Positions 22,519-33,915 are shown, counted from the first letter of the stretch. The stretch: DNA of 64,000 bases from Malus domestica (GCF_042453785.1 NC_091670.1:39567501-39631500); one strand, 5' to 3'. Notes: generated from the letters alone by a model not told the origin. Numbers and translations: made by a program.

Positions 22519-23358
22519 ATGGCTCCTCCTCCTCCCAAATTCTTCTCTCTCCTCTTCCTCCTCTCTCTCATCCTCTTCTCTCTCCAAGCTCAAGCCAGAG
22601 ACAGCCAATTCTTTAGCAAAGTCGCCAGCTCCAACAGCAACAATGTGAAGGAATCAGAGCTCCCCAAAACAGAGTCCCCAAAAACAGAGACTCCAAAAAC
22701 AGATTCCCCTGTTTTCAATCCAGAAAAAGAGCTAGAGCCAACTTTTGTTCAAGAGACTCAAAACGGATACGGCCTCTACGGCCATGAGTCCGGCCAGCTG
22801 CCTCCTGCCACCTACGCCACCGAGACAGAGAAGCAGCACACTACAAACTACCCCGAAAGGTACAACACCCACTACAATCCCAACAAAAACAACTATTACA
22901 ATGGGAACAACTTTGAGGCCAACCCTAATGGCCTCAGTGACACGAGGTTCGCTCAAGGCAGCTACACCACCACCTCTGCCACCCCTAACAACGACCAGAA
23001 CAACAACAACTTTGAGGCCAACCCTAATGGCCTCAGCGACACGAGGTTCGGTCAGAGCAGCTACACCACCACCACCGCCACCCCGAACGGCTACCAGAAC
23101 AACAACTACTACAATTTTGAGAAGCAGGGGATGAGTGACACTAGGTTTTTGGAGAACGGCAAGTATTACTACGACGCGAGAAGCGAGAACAACTACAACC
23201 AGAACCAGTATGGAAACTCTAGGGTTGTGGACTCGAAAAACTGGTACAATAACAGGCGTAATTACGGCAACGGAAATGCGAATCAGAACACCTATAACTC
23301 CATGGAAGAGTACCAGACTGAGGAGGAGCAACAGAGCGAAGATCAGTTCGTGCCATGA
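22519..23358 (+). CDS. E6-like secreted cell-wall protein
   Basis: A single-exon gene of 279 aa. ATG 22519 begins MAPPPPKFFSLLFLLSLILF, a classic signal peptide probably cleaved after QAQA. The mature protein is Asn/Tyr/Thr-rich and hydrophilic. An acidic Pro/Thr/Glu region has three KTE/DSP repeats. Two near-identical units of about 35 residues follow (NNFEANPNGLSDTRF...SYTTT.ATPN). A third degenerate unit ends with the family signature GMSDTRFLENGKYYYD, and the tail is Asn/Tyr-rich then acidic (QTEEEQQSEDQFVP). This matches plant protein E6 (described from cotton fibre), an apoplastic protein of unknown biochemical role. A good TATA box lies 95 bp upstream. The repeat units probably arose by recent internal duplication. 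Confidence 0.92.
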   Translation: MAPPPPKFFSLLFLLSLILFSLQAQARDSQFFSKVASSNSNNVKESELPKTESPKTETPKTDSPVFNPEKELEPTFVQETQNGYGLYGHESGQLPPATYATETEKQHTTNYPERYNTHYNPNKNNYYNGNNFEANPNGLSDTRFAQGSYTTTSATPNNDQNNNNFEANPNGLSDTRFGQSSYTTTTATPNGYQNNNYYNFEKQGMSDTRFLENGKYYYDARSENNYNQNQYGNSRVVDSKNWYNNRRNYGNGNANQNTYNSMEEYQTEEEQQSEDQFVP

Positions 23359-23359
23359 G

Positions 23360-24448
23360 ACTTGTTTTGAGTAGTACCACTTTGCTGTGTTTTGATACGT
23401 ATGTATGGTAATATGTTTGAGTGGAAAACAAAAGAACATGATTAAAGATAGATAAATGGTTTTTCTAATGTTTATTTATGATATATATTGTCTCTATTTT
23501 TGCATGAAAATGCTCAAGTGTTCATGCTTTGAGAAAGATCAAGTTTGTGGACTATGAAAGAGCCAATAAAATATATATTAGCTTCTTGCTACAACAGATT
23601 TTAGTGGGTTTAGTTTGATTTACAAATTTGGTTGGTTGTTTTTAATGTAAAAGAGTGTTTTTGCAGATGGTTAAGTTTTGGACAACGTCGATATTAGACT
23701 AATGAGTAGTAGACCGCTAATTTGTCTCTTTGAAAGCTTAACAACGATCGAATTACTAGTAGACTAAATACTCAACGTTGCTTTCAAGTTTTCAACGTGG
23801 CTTAAGTTAATTTTCCACTAATTAGTTGGTGAAAAGAGTATAATAGCTTTCGGTACTTCAATCTTTTGACCAAAAACTTTATCTTTTTCCCCCTTGTTTG
23901 GATGGATATATCATTTACTTTAGAAAAGTATCATACAATACGAATTTAGATCCGCTATGAACGTCAGTGTACAGAGTTTAAGGACCAAAGAATTTAGATC
24001 TTTGGTTTGTGGGATAGAGACAAAAAAAATTTATTTGTGTTAGGTAGGTTAGCAAAACAAGTTAATGAGGAGCGTCAAATTCAATTTGAGTGATATGTAT
24101 AGTCTAGTCCTTGAGTTATAAACAGTGAGATCTTGAGAAGATTTATGCCTCATACAAGACCATGAAAATCCTCATTCTTCATACGCAAATGTAAACACGA
24201 TTACAGGTATGTGGGTTGACATAGTACCCATGTTATGTTGAAATTGTGAATCCATGTCGAGGAATTAGGGCCTTGCATTTTAGGTTAAATGATTTTCGTC
24301 TCTTCATTCATCCTTGTTGGTTTTGAGTTCGATGTTCGCATTTTTAGTATGGTATCAGAGATGGCTATTCACCTTTTGAAACATACATCAATCCATTAAT
24401 CATAATATACCACCCAATGGATGCATTTTAATAAGCAGTTATATGTGA
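23360..24448. other. Intergenic, no gene seen
   Basis: AT-rich DNA after the E6-like gene. A TGGTATCAGAG motif at 24351-24361 resembles an initiator-tRNA primer site of retrotransposons. No LTR boundary was recognised next to it, so it is noted only. Confidence 0.4.
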
Positions 24449-24655
24449 ATGAGGATCCTCTTGGTGAGGATCCTAGGGATCCTCTTGGTGAGGATCCTAG
24501 GGATCCTCAAATCATGTCAATTCATCGTACATCGTGCGGTTAAAAATTATTTTAAATATTTTTATTTTAAATTAAATATGAATAGTATTTGACAAAAACT
24601 GGATGCACGATATACAATGAACAGACACAATTTAAGGATCCCTAGAGGATCCTCC
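24449..24655. repeat. Hairpin MITE, GGATCCTC family, copy 2, with internal duplication
   Basis: It shares with 1213-1420 the core AAAAATTATTTTAAATATTT and the arms TTCATCGTACATCGTGCGG and GCACGATATACAATGAACAG. A 24-bp unit (GGATCCTCTTGGTGAGGATC plus CTAG) at the left end is tandemly duplicated (24453-24500). The GGATCCTC palindromes make both ends strongly self-complementary. Confidence 0.7.
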
Positions 24656-24659
24656 TGGG

Positions 24660-26830
24660 TTATATGTTATAAACTAGCTCACGTGATTGGGACCATTCAT
24701 AGGGTATGCAGTTGCTCTAGGAGATAAAGTTATTTTGCAATTTGGCCATCCAAAACAGCAAAAATTAAAGAGAAAAGCTAGCTAGAAATCAAAACACTTT
24801 AAAGTCTCTGTCAAAATTTAAAGGAAATTATTATCAACGCTCCAAATAAGTTATTTGTATTGAACAGCATAACAAGGAAACTGTATTTTAAAGAGTGTGC
24901 AATAACTATTTCGGAATGTCACTTATAGCTCTCAAATTTTAGTTTGGTTTCATTGAGTTTTCTATCTTTCCCATCCATGCAAGAAAGGCATGCATGTGGC
25001 ATTTATCTCATAAGCTAACCCAATCAACCGGGGACCAAATAGGGGTAACTGCTTTCTCTAGCAGCAAAAGCAATTTTGCAAAGAGAATGCTAAGAAGACT
25101 CTTTCAAAGTGGGGTTCTTTATGAACTCTCTGTTATCTCACAATTTAACGTTAATGCACATATCATCATTATAAAATATTATGCAAAAAATATAAAATAA
25201 CAAAAAGTCTATAAAAAGTCTAACTTTTGAATGTTTCTTTATCGTTTTTCTATTGCAAATCTGGTAATGTGCCTTTATATGGATGCCCACTTCACCAAAT
25301 TGTACTGCTATAGATCCAAATTATAGTATATAATTGCATCTGCTGCAGTACCAGCACTGATGATGAGGGAAAATGTGGGACGGAAGCCACCCACTACTGT
25401 TAGGTCCCCACACACACACTCTCTCTCTCTATATGTATATATACTTAGAATCTTACTGTAAAGTAACATATAAAATCGAATGAAAATATACTTAACACAA
25501 AAGCCTGACTGCCTGCTCAAGGATTAAAGAAATTGGAGTGCAAGTATTGTTAAATAACTTAACTGTCACGAAGTGTTTGTAACTTTGTATATGTTTCTTT
25601 CTTTACGCGAAACTTGTGGCTAATCTCTTTACTCGCGTGATCTTTGTGTATGTTTTATCTTTCGCGTGTATGATGTATTTATCTTCCTCATCATGTAATA
25701 TTCGCGTTTATTGTTTCACCTCTCGTGATATCACAAGAAAAAAGAAACAGACATCAAAGTATTCAATTTTGGTTCCCTCCAATACCAAAGTATGAAACCT
25801 TCTAGGGTTGGATCCAATTGAATATGAACCCTCCATACGTGTGTGATACTCTAAGTTGCAGGCCGATGAACTTTTCTTCAACCCAAGGATGGTTTTGAGG
25901 TTAGAGGTTCACCAGATGAAGAAAGTTAAGCCCATACTTTGTGGCGCTGCGTTCATGGGTCTCAAGAAAATACCAAATGTGCCTAACTTTATGTATGACA
26001 AGCCCAAAGTAATACCATAAAATCAAGAGGGGAAATGGGAATGACCCATTATGTAGCCCACTATGAACAGAAAACATTTCTCATGAACTTATCCGCGATC
26101 TTCAACTTATGCGGTTTGCATCAACGATTGAGAGTCGTTAATTAATTAAGTTTAATTTGAGGTTATTCTGATTAACAGTTCTCAAACTTTGCACGCCTAA
26201 TCAGCAAATGATAATTATATGCCCTCATCATATAAATTGCGACATATACGGTAGCCAGTCACGCTCACGTGTGTCGTTTTGAATGCCGATCCTAATAACG
26301 AGTCACGCATGCTTCGAGTTATAAGATCAACTCACGTGTGCATGCGACGTTGACGTTAGCACTAGTAATCTATTCTATTCTATTAAGAGAACCCTTCTTG
26401 TCAACTGTTTGCCCTTTTTTTTTCAATTTTGCCCTCACTTTTAAATACACAATGTTGACATAATAAGGGCAAAATAGTAATTTTGCACCTTTTGACAAAA
26501 TGACAATCATATCCCCATTATTTTCTATTTTGCCTTTACTTTTGATACACAATATTTACATAAAAAAGGTAAAATGGTAATTTTGTATCAAAATATTTAC
26601 ATAAGATAAAAATATGTGCTCTCTATTAGTAATTATAAAGGAAAAGTGATGTGTGAGCTGGGATGCATATGAGATAGGAAAATAGTGTGTCGGCATCCAG
26701 GCTTGGATTTCCCAGAGGCAGGTCACTTCACTTGGTTGGCAAATGGGGTTTGGCTGGCGGTAGGGGTAGTGTTGGATTTTCACTTTGCTACTTGGTACTT
26801 GCTGGCGACGAAAACAGTTCAGATTTGTTT
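24660..26830. other. Intergenic, no gene seen
   Basis: About 2.2 kb of AT-rich DNA without a coherent coding frame. Features seen are a compound (CA)n(CT)n tract near 25410-25430 and a repeat-like segment at 26375-26640 with alternating TTTTGCCCT and AAAATGGTAATTTTG motifs. Confidence 0.4.
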
Positions 26831-26836
26831 GAATGT

Positions 26837-27036
26837 GCGTTTAAAATGACTGAAAGCGTTTTTAGACAAAATATTTTTGGATTCTAAAAGCACTTGAAGT
26901 ATTTTTTGAAAGAAGCACCAATTATGTGCTTTTCTAGGAAGTATTTTAAGTGATTTTTCAGAATTTACTTGCATTTTAACTAAGGATTGGTTCTAAAAAT
27001 ATTTTCATCAAAAACGTTTTCAATCATTTTAAAAGC
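26837..27036. repeat. Hairpin MITE with nested inverted repeats
   Basis: Outer arms: GTTTAAAATGACTGAAAGCG and AAAATATTTTTGGATTCT, against AACGTTTTCAATCATTTTAA and GGTTCTAAAAATATTTTC. Inner arms: CACTTGAAGTATTTTTTGAA against AGGAAGTATTTTAAGTG. The whole unit of about 200 bp folds on itself. Non-coding. Confidence 0.65.
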
Positions 27037-27399
27037 ATGTCTAAACGGGTCATTTCAATGCTTTGTGTATCTTTGTTTGCCACGTTCGGGGAACTTGATT
27101 CTGACCATTTTTGTCCCTACTTGATCTACCAGAATAATCATTCTTCATCACCATTCACTTTCAGTTTTTCACCATTCACCTTCCTCGTCTCATCGCACCT
27201 CAAGCTACTGAGGCCATCCCTAAAGTTATCTCCGATCGAAAAAGGTAAACACCGTTTTGTCTATAATTATAGTTTTACAAAAAATTATTTTTAAATAAAT
27301 AATATCAGGACATACTCGTATACTATAGCACTCTTAATAATTAGTTTTTATTTATACTTTAATTAAACTACCTTTTAATGTTTCAAATCCAACAATTGA

Positions 27400-27610
27400 A
27401 TTTAAATCAATTATTGCAAGCTAGGCCCCAAAAAAGAGGCTAAAAGGGAGCTACATTTGACTAGTTTGAAACCTCTTTGGCCAAATAAGTCTGGCAGCTG
27501 TTATAAAATTATAATCTAGTCATTGGTTGGATATAAGTTTTTTTATTACAAATCATGTCATTTTTTTAGCTTTTAGACCTTTTGGCTTTGTTATCTCAAA
27601 TTTAGCCCTC
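27400..27610 (+). repeat. Dispersed repeat R7, copy 1
   Basis: The segment GGAGCTACATTTGACTAGTT, CTCTTTGGCCAAATAAG, TTATAAAATTATAATCTAG and TCATTGGTTGGATATAAG corresponds, in reverse complement, to the segment at 62660-62830. It is probably a MITE; its ends were not fixed. Confidence 0.5.
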
Positions 27611-27673
27611 ATTCAGATTATCGATGATCAAAATCTCATTTCTTTATATTGTTTTTTTTATATTTTAAAGACG

Positions 27674-27870
27674 AACAACTAGCGGCAAGTCGCAGTTATC
27701 TATCTATTTCGAAGGTTGGAAAGATTCATAGAAGCATTTCAGCATTCCCATGACCACAAATCTGACTTCCGCACCAGCAACGGGTTTTGAACCCGAGATC
27801 TCCAGTTTTTAGTTTTGAAAAAGCCTCGTAATTTGTCATTTATCACTGGACCACCAGCTTGTGTGGTTCG
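27674..27870 (-). repeat. tRNA-derived SINE, family A, copy 3
   Basis: It contains AGGTTGGAAAGATTCATAG, AGCATTTCAGCATTCCCATG and the minus-strand B-box region GGGTTTTGAACCCGAGATC. It ends at a 5' part reading (plus strand) ATCACTGGACCACCAGCTTG. More diverged than the other copies. Confidence 0.55.
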
Positions 27871-28429
27871 TTTCTTCATTTGTTGATTCAGGAAATCATC
27901 TTGAAGTACAAGTAGGGCATCCCTCCTGAAATCCAAGGACATGAAATCAATGCAACATATAGCAAAACAGGGTAACGAGTGAATGAGTTCAACAACCCAG
28001 ATGTTGAATCCATCAAAAGGCAAAACCCCATATACCATTTTTGGTAATTGGTGGACAGTAGTGTTCGCAGGCCTTAAACTTCGAGTCACTGCGGGTTACA
28101 GAAGAACACAGCCAAAGCTGAGCTTGTCCTTTTACAATTTACAGATGCCTGTTTTAATCTGCAATTTTGACCTCTTATAAATGCATAATCCATTTTGGAT
28201 ACAAATTGAACTCGGTGTACTGTTTAAGTAGACACTTAAGGGCTTTACAGTTTCGTTCACTTGTAAGTAAAAAATTTCAGATTTTACTAATTTGAATCAT
28301 GAGTTCAATATCTGATTATTATGATTGACATATTACTTGACGTAATTGTATAGAAAGAAAATAGGACCACCCTTACCCCGGTACTGTTCATGATCAGCCC
28401 TCCAACCTATTAGAAAGTTCTTGGAAATG

Positions 28430-28531
28430 TCCCACAACTTTATGCAGATGCAGGTCCAAATTCCAATCATGCACCAACTAAGCTCCTGGGTTCAATTACT
28501 CCGTTCTTTCGTTGTCGCTCGTATAAAAAAA
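28430..28531 (+). repeat. tRNA-derived SINE-like fragment, family C, copy 2
   Basis: A B-box-like CCTGGGTTCAATTACTCCG is followed by a tail TCGTTGTCGCTCGTATAAAAAAAC. The same tail form occurs near 16630 and 17140. Confidence 0.45.
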
Positions 28532-28619
28532 CGAAAAATGGTTTTGTTTCTGTCGAATTATTTTGAGTAGCAATCTGCACTCAATATTCGATCTTGATCA
28601 TGATTAAATATCCGATTAA

Positions 28620-29140
28620 TGTTAACATGTCATAATCAATAAGGTTGATTCCAACGTAAGGATATGTTTATACCATATTTAGGACCTCGTATATAGATCT
28701 CGTACAAATACTCGGATGACTTAAATGTAATTATATGATAAAGGAAAGGGCAAATATGTAATAAGTGAGGAGTCTTTATTCTATAAAATGACTTCTCATC
28801 CTCACAATTTGAAAATGTCAATTCCTAAGGCTCCTCATCCCCTCTCAAAGCTCTCACTCTCAGAGCTCTCTCTCCCTCAGATAAATACATAACCAGTGTA
28901 GACGTATCCCAAACCTTGAGGTGAACCACGATACATCTTGTGTTATTTACATTTCATGCAGATTCACGATCGGATTTACGTTGTTCCAAGACCTCTGGTT
29001 TTGTGCATCAACATTTGACGCCGTCTGTGGAAATCGACACGAAAAGTTATGTCGGTTCTCTCTCAATTTTTCACCTCGCCGTGAATCTGTAAAATCACAA
29101 AAATCTAGAAACAGAAAACACCCAAATCTCATTTAAGAGA
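28620..29140 (+). mobile_element. LTR retrotransposon remnant with primer-site-like motif
   Basis: A TATA-like TCTATAAAATG near 28779 is followed by a CT-rich leader, then ACATTTGACGCCGTCTGTGG at 29011-29030. This resembles the TTTGGCGCC... primer-binding junction of plant Ty3-type elements. No coding domain and no second LTR were found, so only a degraded LTR-plus-leader fossil remains. Boundaries are approximate. Confidence 0.45.
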
Positions 29141-29220
29141 TACCACAGTTTTTCCAATCACTTCCTAGAAAAACCCATAAACATAAAAAATTCAGATATG
29201 AAATAGGATATATAATTAAC

Positions 29221-29619
29221 CAGAGAGCTTAAGGGGAGGGATCCCCATTTTTTGAAAAAAATGGGGATTAGGTGTGGGGCCCACTTCACATCAAATTTTA
29301 ACGATCCGAACCGTCTATTTTGTTAGTCTCGATTCATAGATATCCTTGCAAAAATTCAATTCAATCCGAAACCATTTGCCTATTTAATTATCAATATCAA
29401 ATTTCATATTTTCTTATATAACAAAGTATTCGTTCATTTCCTTGAACCCAATTAGATGTCTTAAACATTTCCAATTTAGCTAATATTTTGCAAGGATAAT
29501 CTATGAATCGAAACTAACAAAATAGACGGTTCGGATCGTTGAAATTAGATGTGAAGTGGGCCCCACACCTAATCCCCATTTTTTTCAAAAAATGGGGATC
29601 CCTCCCCTTAAGCTCTTTG
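29221..29619. mobile_element. Long-TIR MITE, Mutator-like (10-bp target duplication)
   Basis: The left end CAGAGAGCTTAAGGGGAGGG and the right end CCCTCCCCTTAAGCTCTTTG are near-perfect inverted repeats. Pairing extends inward for over 120 bp (GGTGTGGGGCCCACTTCACAT and GAACCGTCTATTTTGTTAG, with matching partners on the right). TATAATTAAC stands on both sides (29211-29220 and 29620-29629), giving a 10-bp target duplication as in Mutator-like elements. Size is 399 bp and no transposase is encoded. The near-identity of the arms suggests a fairly recent insertion. Confidence 0.88.
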
Positions 29620-30285
29620 TATAATTAACAATCCAAATTAAAAACTGCAACATCACCTATTTCTTCTGTTACTTCATCTATTTGCAGTTGGCTTTTGGAA
29701 AAGGTAGCAGAGATTGTTCAACAGCTTCATCAACCTCCTGACGTAATTACCTTAATAAGTATATTTTCTCGTCTCATTGAAGTCACCTAACCATTTGAGT
29801 GCCACCTGGCTTTTAAATTATTGTACTCGGATTCAATAATTATTAATTATTATTTCAATATTCAGCAATTGGTTTAGCGGGTTAAGTCTCTAGTTGATTT
29901 GATGAGGAATCTGATTTGTAAGGACCTGAGGACGATATATATTTGTAGTGAGTTTGATTCTAAGTTGAAGTCTACTGGACTTACGAGGTAACGGTTCATT
30001 GTGAAAGTATCTTTTGAATATCCTCAAGATCAGTGGTTAAACTGTGTATAGGACAGGTTGAGGGGTTGTGTGAATTTGCAGCTAAATTAAAAGGTTGAAC
30101 TGGACATGTAGGGCCGTAGCTCATTTAATCACCTGATGTAGTATTTTTTATTTTAAGGAAGAAGTATAAAAACAAAACAAGTCTTGTATTTCCATATATC
30201 GTATTCTCTCATCAGTGTGGGTATTCCGTTCTCCTGTGAATATATAGTCTTCTCCCTTCTTCTTCTTGGTCAAGCTCTTCAAGCC

Positions 30286-31942
30286 ATGGTCACAGGCGTC
30301 GTAAGTACACATTCTGCCTGAAGGAGTTATAATTCTTTCGAATTTCGAAATGTGTATTTGTTTGTTAATGCTTTTGTCAAGTTTGTTTCTTATCTTATCT
30401 ATGTTCTTGGTTCAGTGTTTGGATAGCATTATAGGACTGATGAGAACTGAACTCAGTCTGCTGTCTGCAGATGTGGGTTAGACTAGTTGGTCGGGGCAGT
30501 GTGTCCACCTCCTTGTACCTAAGTTCAAATCTCCTCCCCGTAGATTATAGTAGTTTTAGATATATGGTTTGCTTCTGGCTATGGTTTTGGTCACAGGCTC
30601 ACAGTTGCTGTTATTGGATCGGTTTTGTTGAAAAAATTATTATTTCCGGCTTAAGAAAGCAGAACTGGAGACATGCATGCTCGTTCTGTATGAGTTCAAT
30701 TTCAAGGAGGAACAAGAAGAAAATAGTGTAATTAATCAATCTTAAGACTTAGTTTTAAAGAAATGGTGTTCAATGTTCATCCCTCGGCTTGAAGAGATCA
30801 TGATTGGAGCTTTTAATTTGCCAAAATTCAAGTTTCCATATCTTAATTATTCTCTGTGAAGCATGATTTAGATAACATCTGGAGTTTTCTCCCTAACATG
30901 TTTATCGAAAACATTAGTGTGGCAATTTCGACGCTCATATGCACTCCAAACTGAATATTTTACTACTTTCTCTTCACTCATAGGAGTATAGGGGGCTAAA
31001 GAACGAGCTTTAAATTGCTAGCCTAAAATTATTGGATGCGTACCATGTTGATGCTAGATTAAGATTGCTTTACTTTTCCAGTAATCTAATCCTGCTTATA
31101 TTTTAATTTAGAGATTGGTTGAGCTGCAGACATAGAGAGCAGGTAGACCTAAACAATGCAACTACTTTACAGGTCTAATCCTTATTAATCAACTAATGGG
31201 GTTTAATTTTAATGATAACAATTAGGGATCTAATACTACTATTGATGATTTCCTCTCTTCCACCCTAATCCCTGCATTTTCATGCACAATCTTTGATCAT
31301 TTTTAACAAACAAAACAACCGGGATTTGAGCCTAAAACCTGCATTTTTTCTGTTGCATTTCTTTCTGTAAATCCGCGATCCGCTAAACGTTGAACTGTTA
31401 AATCCCCAGGATCATGACATGCACCATGGATGGCCCCTAGGGCTTGAGATTATGAACGTGAGACTTAGAGTGGTGGAGAGCTTACCAGCTGCAGTTGTAG
31501 GGCGCCGGTCCTCGCACTTGCCCTCCGCCAGTTTCACCTCCTTCTCGTCCTCCAACCTTGACACCGAGGTAATCCTAACTGACTTTATTTCAAGTGATAT
31601 GGTTTCCCACATTGCTAAATTGTTCCCTTGTCATGCAATGTGATTGTATAATTCCCCAACTAGTCCTCAGCATCCTTCTTCCAAGACCACAGCACGTCAC
31701 TAGGCCGTCTGATTGGGCTTCGAACGGGTGATAGAGGACGTTTGTACTTACCAAATTCCATTCGCTTCGAAGAGCACGAGAGGATTTCGATTAGGGGTTC
31801 GCATTCTGAGGTGTCTACGAGACATCGAGTAGACATGTCTCGGCGTATCTGCATACCGTTGCTGCTTTGTGCTCTAGTAAAGATCAGCAGGAGTAAGAAC
31901 AAGAGCAAGTCAAAGAAGGCAAAGTTTGATGGCAGAGGCTAA
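30286..31942 (+). CDS. At3g17950-like protein of unknown function
   Basis: Three exons (30286-30300, 31410-31568, 31664-31942) join in phase to give 150 aa. The first exon encodes only five codons, MVTGV, directly before a GTAAGT donor. Exon 2 adds DHDMHHGWPLGLEIMNVRLRV and a Ser-rich stretch (SASFTSFSSSNLDTE). Exon 3 gives SSASFFQDHSTSLGRLIGLR, GRLYLPNSIRFEE and CIPLLLCALVKISRSKNKSK, ending with a Lys/Ser-rich tail. The GWPLGLE, LGRLIG and CIPLLL blocks match the uncharacterised Arabidopsis At3g17950 family (from memory). The role is unknown. A short hydrophobic segment near residues 120-130 may associate with membrane. The first intron is about 1.1 kb and contains a SINE-like insert. Confidence 0.82.
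30472..30600 (+). repeat. tRNA-derived SINE-like repeat in intron 1 of the At3g17950-like gene
   Basis: GTGGGTTAGACTAGTTGGTC resembles a tRNA A box (TTAGNNYAGTTGG). CCTAAGTTCAAATCTCC, about 50 bp later, resembles a B box, in the spacing of a Pol III promoter. The tail is TAGATTATAGTAGTTTTAG. Confidence 0.6.
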
Positions 31943-32752
31943 TTTCTACACTTCCATACGATGAGAAATAAATTTCACTTCCTTATTATCGTGCCAAATT
32001 TCTGTAGCCATTTGTGTACTGAGTTATTCGTTGCGACTCCATATTTTATACAGTTGACATGTTGATTGAGAGTCCCGATGAATTTGAAATTGGACGAAAA
32101 CATGAGAGTATAAAGTGTAATTTACCCAACAATAAACTAGATAGAAAACCAGGTTTAGCATTTCCCATTTGATAGACAAAGCAAAATATATCTTCCTTCT
32201 TATTGGATTAACAAAAAAGAAAGACAAGTTATCAATTTCTTTAAATAGAAAAAATATGAGTGATGGAGTCGACTAATCAAAGTAAGATATTCTGCTTATG
32301 TATAGTGAACGTTCTTAACTATTTGAGTTACAAATTAAACATCGTCGTCATTTGAAGTTCAAGATTGAGAAGTTCATATCCTATCATAAACTACTCTAAC
32401 TAACAATTAAAGAGATTCAAACTTGAGTGCAAGAAAGCAAACACACTGTCTTAACTAACTGTCTTTACTAAGTTGAAGATTTAAAAGAAGAAAATTGTAA
32501 TGTAATGAAGATTCAAACTGGGTCATAGAAGATGAGGACACTACTTACAACCGTTAGATCGAGACTGAACTTATACAATCCCTAATCACAGCCTTCTACT
32601 TAGTACCCCAATCATCATATGCCACCTCCTGCGCTCATAGGAGTAGACATACACCCGAAACACACCAGACCGCTCCTCTAAGGTCCCCAAAACCTTCTTC
32701 CCACGCCTCGCGAAATCCTAAAACCCCAAAACCCGTCAACCAGCCCACAACC
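31943..32752. other. Intergenic plus NFD6 promoter and leader
   Basis: An AT-rich spacer of about 800 bp with no gene. The last 100 bp before ATG 32753 become C-rich (CCCCAAAACCCGTCAACCAG), consistent with the NFD6 5' leader. No clear TATA box. Confidence 0.45.
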
Positions 32753-33915
32753 ATGTCGTCCTTCGCCGCCGCCAGATCCGTCCTCCGCTCCTCTGCGGCT
32801 CGAACCACCGTGGCCTCGAGGCTTGCCTCCGCCCCCAGACCCAAACCAGCCTCCTCACCATTTCGCGTGCCCAAACCAACCCAAAGCCTCTCGGCTCCTC
32901 GCATTTTCAGGTAAATCGAATTCTCATCAATCCCTAAATCTCATCACTTTCAGTATTAATTGTAATTATGCATTTGAATTGTGTTTTAAAAATGTGTGAT
33001 TTGTTGGTTTGAAGGTCGCCTGTGGAGTTGAGCTGCTGCGTAGAGACGATGCTTCCGTACCACACAGCCACAGCCTCTGCATTGCTCACTTCGATGCTCT
33101 CCGTCTCTCAGCGCTCCTACGGTTGGACCCCCGAAGGTATTCCCTCTTTTCCTTTCGATTTTTCGATTGATGATTCGTGATGGGTATTTGCTGAATTGCA
33201 TTATTTGTGGCATTGAACTTGGAAATTGCTTGTCTGCTCGATTACTTGTTTCTTGTTCTATTCATGTTCTTTGTTTGTGCATTGAGTTGTTCAATTTTGG
33301 ATGTTCGAACCAATTGGCAATCGTAATTGTCATAAGCAAGGCTGTGAATTGAATGGACAAAACGTTTGCATTGTAGTCTTTCTGTGTATTGGTTGATGAT
33401 TGCTTGTCTGTGGTCTGAAGTTCGAGTACTGTGGTTTCCTTTAATTGCAGAGTGTTATCTCTTTTGTTCTTGAAGTAAAATCGGGGGTCCTTTAGTGATT
33501 CGTTACTTGTCATCTAGCTTAGAATTCTAAGGAATGCGGGTCATTCAGCATTACTTCAAGTCTATCTTTTAACTATTTCTATTTTAATTTTTGCATAAGG
33601 TATTAAGGTGCATTAAGATGTGGGCATTTTACATGCTCAAAAGTTTTAACATTTTGGCTACAATGATGGCCTAATTGTTTCAAATTCTTCAACTTTCTTT
33701 TCTTTTTGTTTGTCTGAGAAGGGGGGTGATGTGAGATGATCATGGCTGGAAGACTTAAAATCAGTGAGACAATCTTTTTGCCTATTTTGTTCCAAAATTT
33801 CTTCCTTTTCTTTTGGTGTATGATCCCTCTCATCTTTCTCTCCATCTCTTCCCGTCCTGCACAATGAAAGAATGCATATGCTTTTTCTTTTGTAGGGCAA
33901 GACAAGACTAGATGA
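32753..33915 (+). CDS. NFD6: NUCLEAR FUSION DEFECTIVE 6 (NFD6), organellar small protein
   Basis: Three exons (32753-32910, 33015-33136, 33896-33915) join in phase to give 99 aa. The N-terminus [20 protein letters not shown] is Arg/Ser/Ala-rich with almost no acids, a typical mitochondrial or dual organelle presequence. The conserved core reads [20 protein letters not shown], followed by [11 protein letters not shown] and RSYGWTPEG, the signature of plant NFD6. NFD6 is needed for polar nuclei fusion in the female gametophyte (established in Arabidopsis). The last exon adds only QDKTR before the stop. A second possible 3' acceptor at 35108 (TTTCATTGTAG) would give EDG then stop, so alternative last exons are plausible, as I recall for this family. 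Confidence 0.92.

Noticed and set aside
22732-23439. Minus-strand frame of 235 codons, Val/Ala-rich
   Set aside because: It is the antisense of the Asn/Thr/Tyr-rich E6-like gene. Valine runs are the mirror of its Asn/Thr codons.
24351-24361. TGGTATCAGAG primer-binding site
   Set aside because: The motif matches initiator-tRNA sites, but no LTR end was found beside it. A chance match or extreme decay cannot be told apart.
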